NCBI GenBank assembly: GCA_020438185.1
Contig: JAGQVC010000055.1
Span: 1 to 8,364 of the forward strand
Source: Bacteroidota bacterium
GTDB taxonomy: Bacteria > Bacteroidota > Bacteroidia > M30B66
Direction of reading: 5' to 3'
Length of the DNA: 8,364 bases
Within the stretch, counting starts at the first letter, position 1; each line of letters starts with the position of its first letter. Under the pieces are notes generated by a model. That model did no database searches. It was not told where the DNA came from and was given only the letters and a program-made list of their open reading frames with translations. Shown here one piece after another: positions 6,984 through 8,364 of this stretch. The position numbers were made by a program, and so were the translations under genes.

Positions 6984-6991
6984 TACTTTTG
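6984..6991 (+). promoter_or_regulatory. TAnnTTTG -7 element immediately upstream of prfA
   Basis: TACTTTTG matches TAnnTTTG at all fixed positions and ends 4 nt before the prfA ATG at 6996. It lies in the 25-bp gap after the PurM-like stop (6968-6970). No TTG sits at the normal -33 spacing (the nearest, at 6948-6950, is too far), so the promoter is incomplete. If active, transcription would begin at or next to the start codon, giving a leaderless or near-leaderless prfA-pyrF transcript. Confidence 0.45.
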
Positions 6992-6995
6992 CGCC

Positions 6996-8084
6996 ATGCA
7001 GGAAACTGAGCTCAGTAAGAAATTACCGGCAATTCGTGCGCGATTTGCAGAGGTAGAACTTTCGTTGTCAGATCCCGGGGTTATCTCGGACATGTCGCGC
7101 TTTAAGCGCATGAATAAGGAATACAAGGATTTGCAAATGGTTGTGGAAGCAGCCAACCGCTATGATGAGGTTCTTGAAAGAATCCGCTCATCGCGTGATG
7201 TTTTGTTGAATGACGATGATGAAGAATTCCGGCAGATGGCCCGTGAGGAGCTTGATGAAGCCCTGATTGCCAAAGACCAGATTGAAGATGAAATCAGGCT
7301 TTTACTGATTCCGAAAGATCCCGAAGATGCCAAGGATGCGGTGTTGGAGATTCGCGCCGGTACCGGCGGAGATGAGGCCTCGATATTTGCGGGCGATCTA
7401 GCAAGAATGTATCAGAAGTACTGCGAATCAAAGGGTTGGAAACTAACCATTGTGGATGAACATGCAGGGACCATGGGTGGGTTTAAGGAGATTGTGATGG
7501 AAGTGAGTGGGGAGAATGTGTTTGGCGTATTAAAATATGAATCGGGTGTACACCGCGTGCAGCGGGTTCCTGCAACCGAAACGCAGGGACGTGTGCACAC
7601 ATCTGCGGCTACAGTGGTTGTGCTGCCTGAAGCCGATGAAGTGGATGTGGTAATCAATCCGGCCGATCTGGAATTTCAGACTTCCCGTTCGGGCGGTGCC
7701 GGCGGGCAGAACGTGAATAAAGTTGAAACGAAAGTGCAGTTAACACATAAACCAACCGGCATCACGGTGATGTGTCAGATTGAGCGATCTCAGCTTGGTA
7801 ATAAGGAACGTGCCTTGGCCATGTTGCGAGCCAAATTGTACGATATGGAGCTCACCAAGCACAACGAAGCCATTTCGAGCCGACGTAAAACCATGGTTTC
7901 AACAGGCGACCGTTCGGCAAAAATCAGAACTTACAATTACCCCCAAAGCAGGGTTACCGACCACCGGATTGGTTATACCATGTATAATTTACCCGCATTT
8001 ATGGAGGGCGATATTGAGGATTTAATACATGCCTTACAAGTTGCTGAGAATGCTGAGAAAATGAAGGAAGGAGAGCGCATATGA
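6996..8084 (+). CDS. prfA: Peptide chain release factor 1 (RF1)
   Basis: Recognises UAG and UAA stop codons in the ribosomal A site and triggers hydrolysis of peptidyl-tRNA. The 362-residue product (E. coli RF1 is 360) has the helical N-terminal domain, then RVPATETQGRVHTSAATVVV containing the PAT tripeptide (192-194) that marks RF1 rather than RF2 (SPF), and RSGGAGGQNVNKVETKV with the catalytic GGQ (236-238), whose Gln is normally methylated by PrmC. The conserved tail with RTYNYPQSRVTDHR and GYTMYNLPAFMEGD is complete. The frame also extends up to a TTG at 6948 that would overlap the previous gene, but the ATG at 6996 gives the usual RF1 N-terminus and is preferred. The gene lies 25 bp after the PurM-like gene and overlaps pyrF by ATGA, so co-transcription is likely. 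Confidence 0.97.
   Translation: MQETELSKKLPAIRARFAEVELSLSDPGVISDMSRFKRMNKEYKDLQMVVEAANRYDEVLERIRSSRDVLLNDDDEEFRQMAREELDEALIAKDQIEDEIRLLLIPKDPEDAKDAVLEIRAGTGGDEASIFAGDLARMYQKYCESKGWKLTIVDEHAGTMGGFKEIVMEVSGENVFGVLKYESGVHRVQRVPATETQGRVHTSAATVVVLPEADEVDVVINPADLEFQTSRSGGAGGQNVNKVETKVQLTHKPTGITVMCQIERSQLGNKERALAMLRAKLYDMELTKHNEAISSRRKTMVSTGDRSAKIRTYNYPQSRVTDHRIGYTMYNLPAFMEGDIEDLIHALQVAENAEKMKEGERI
8069..8073 (+). promoter_or_regulatory. Shine-Dalgarno-like AGGAG for pyrF
   Basis: AGGAG at 8069-8073, within the longer AAGGAAGGAG, lies 7 nt before the pyrF ATG at 8081 inside the last prfA codons (Lys-Glu-Gly-Glu). None of the other starts in the window has such a match at this spacing. It supports the ATG at 8081 as the start. 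Bacteroidetes generally rely little on this signal, so its effect is uncertain. Confidence 0.45.
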
Positions 8085-8364
8085 CCCGTAAAGAACTGGT
8101 TGAGCAAATCAAGCTAAAGAAGTCATATCTGTGTGTTGGCCTCGATACAGATATCAGAAAAATTCCTTCCCATTTATTGCATGAACCGGATCCGGTTTTT
8201 GCCTTTAACAAGGCGATAATTGAGGCCACGGCTGAGTTCTGTGTGGCTTATAAACCCAATCTGGCGTTTTACGAATCAATGGGTCCGAAAGGCTGGGAAA
8301 GTTTGCAAAAAACGCTTGAAGTAATACCTGAGCAACATTTTACAATTGCCGATGCCAAACGAGG
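8081..8364 (+). CDS. pyrF: Orotidine 5'-phosphate decarboxylase, type 2 subfamily, 3'-truncated by the window edge
   Basis: Catalyses the last step of de novo UMP synthesis, decarboxylation of OMP, in the cytoplasm. Only the first 94 full codons are present. They show YLCVGLDTDIRKIP (16-29, start of the TIM barrel with the ligand-binding Asp), VAYKPNLAFYES (55-66, the conserved KPN segment) and IADAKRG (89-95), the beginning of the DxKxxD catalytic motif with Asp91 and Lys93; the second Asp lies just past the edge. KPNxAFYE and DAKRGD are typical of the longer type 2 OMP decarboxylases. The start ATG overlaps the prfA stop (ATGA, 8081-8084), pointing to translational coupling, with an AGGAG 7 nt upstream. 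The sequence simply ends at the window edge; nothing suggests a broken gene. Confidence 0.95.
   Translation, partial: MTRKELVEQIKLKKSYLCVGLDTDIRKIPSHLLHEPDPVFAFNKAIIEATAEFCVAYKPNLAFYESMGPKGWESLQKTLEVIPEQHFTIADAKR

Noticed and set aside
6948..6995. Upstream TTG start extending prfA by 16 residues into the PurM-like gene
   Set aside because: The extension (MGSSAIADSL...) is unlike RF1 N-termini, overlaps the previous gene by 23 bp, and a good ATG at 6996 gives the family's normal length of about 360.
5992..8229. Open frames antisense to, or frame-shifted within, the PurM-like, prfA and pyrF genes
   Set aside because: All overlap genes with intact family motifs; none has its own plausible start context or domain.
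1..8364. CRISPR arrays, insertion sequences, tRNA or rRNA genes, signs of recent transfer
   Set aside because: No regularly spaced repeats, transposase motifs, terminal repeats or tRNA-like cloverleafs were seen, and every gene fits a vertically inherited Bacteroidetes background.

Overview
The window looks like a core-chromosome segment from a member of the Bacteroidetes (Bacteroidota). Four things point that way: a type III glutamine synthetase; an OmpA-family protein that joins TPR, PD40 propeller, carboxypeptidase-regulatory-like and OmpA_C domains; the gene order AIR-synthase-related / prfA / pyrF; and exact or near matches to the phylum's TAnnTTTG -7 promoter element, with little sign of Shine-Dalgarno sequences. 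No mobile element, CRISPR array, tRNA or rRNA was seen.

Layout: (1) 1-1060, minus strand: the N-terminal 353 residues of an exported TPR-like protein whose 3' end lies beyond the left edge. (2) 1061-1310: a 250-bp divergent intergenic region with G/C-tract inverted repeats, a good promoter and an A/T palindrome, leading into (3) 1311-3506, type III glutamine synthetase (ammonia assimilation), closed by a strong intrinsic terminator at 3529-3557. (4) 3647-5731: an exported multidomain OmpA-family protein that probably links the outer membrane to peptidoglycan. Its architecture is that of PorE of the type IX secretion system. It ends in a second strong terminator at 5759-5792. (5) 5798-8364: a tight cluster of an AIR-synthase (PurM)-related protein, peptide chain release factor 1 (prfA) and orotidine 5'-phosphate decarboxylase (pyrF, cut by the right edge). 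It combines purine-type chemistry, translation termination and the last step of UMP synthesis. prfA and pyrF overlap by ATGA.

The most interesting details are regulatory. The T-tract of the second terminator ends 5 nt before the start codon of the PurM-like gene. A 9-codon frame starting at the hairpin apex ends in an ATGA overlap with that gene. A perfect TAnnTTTG element lies 4 nt before the prfA ATG, so its transcript could be leaderless. The glutamine synthetase promoter is flanked by short G/C-tract inverted repeats. I found no clearly new biological system; most of the window is conserved housekeeping sequence.
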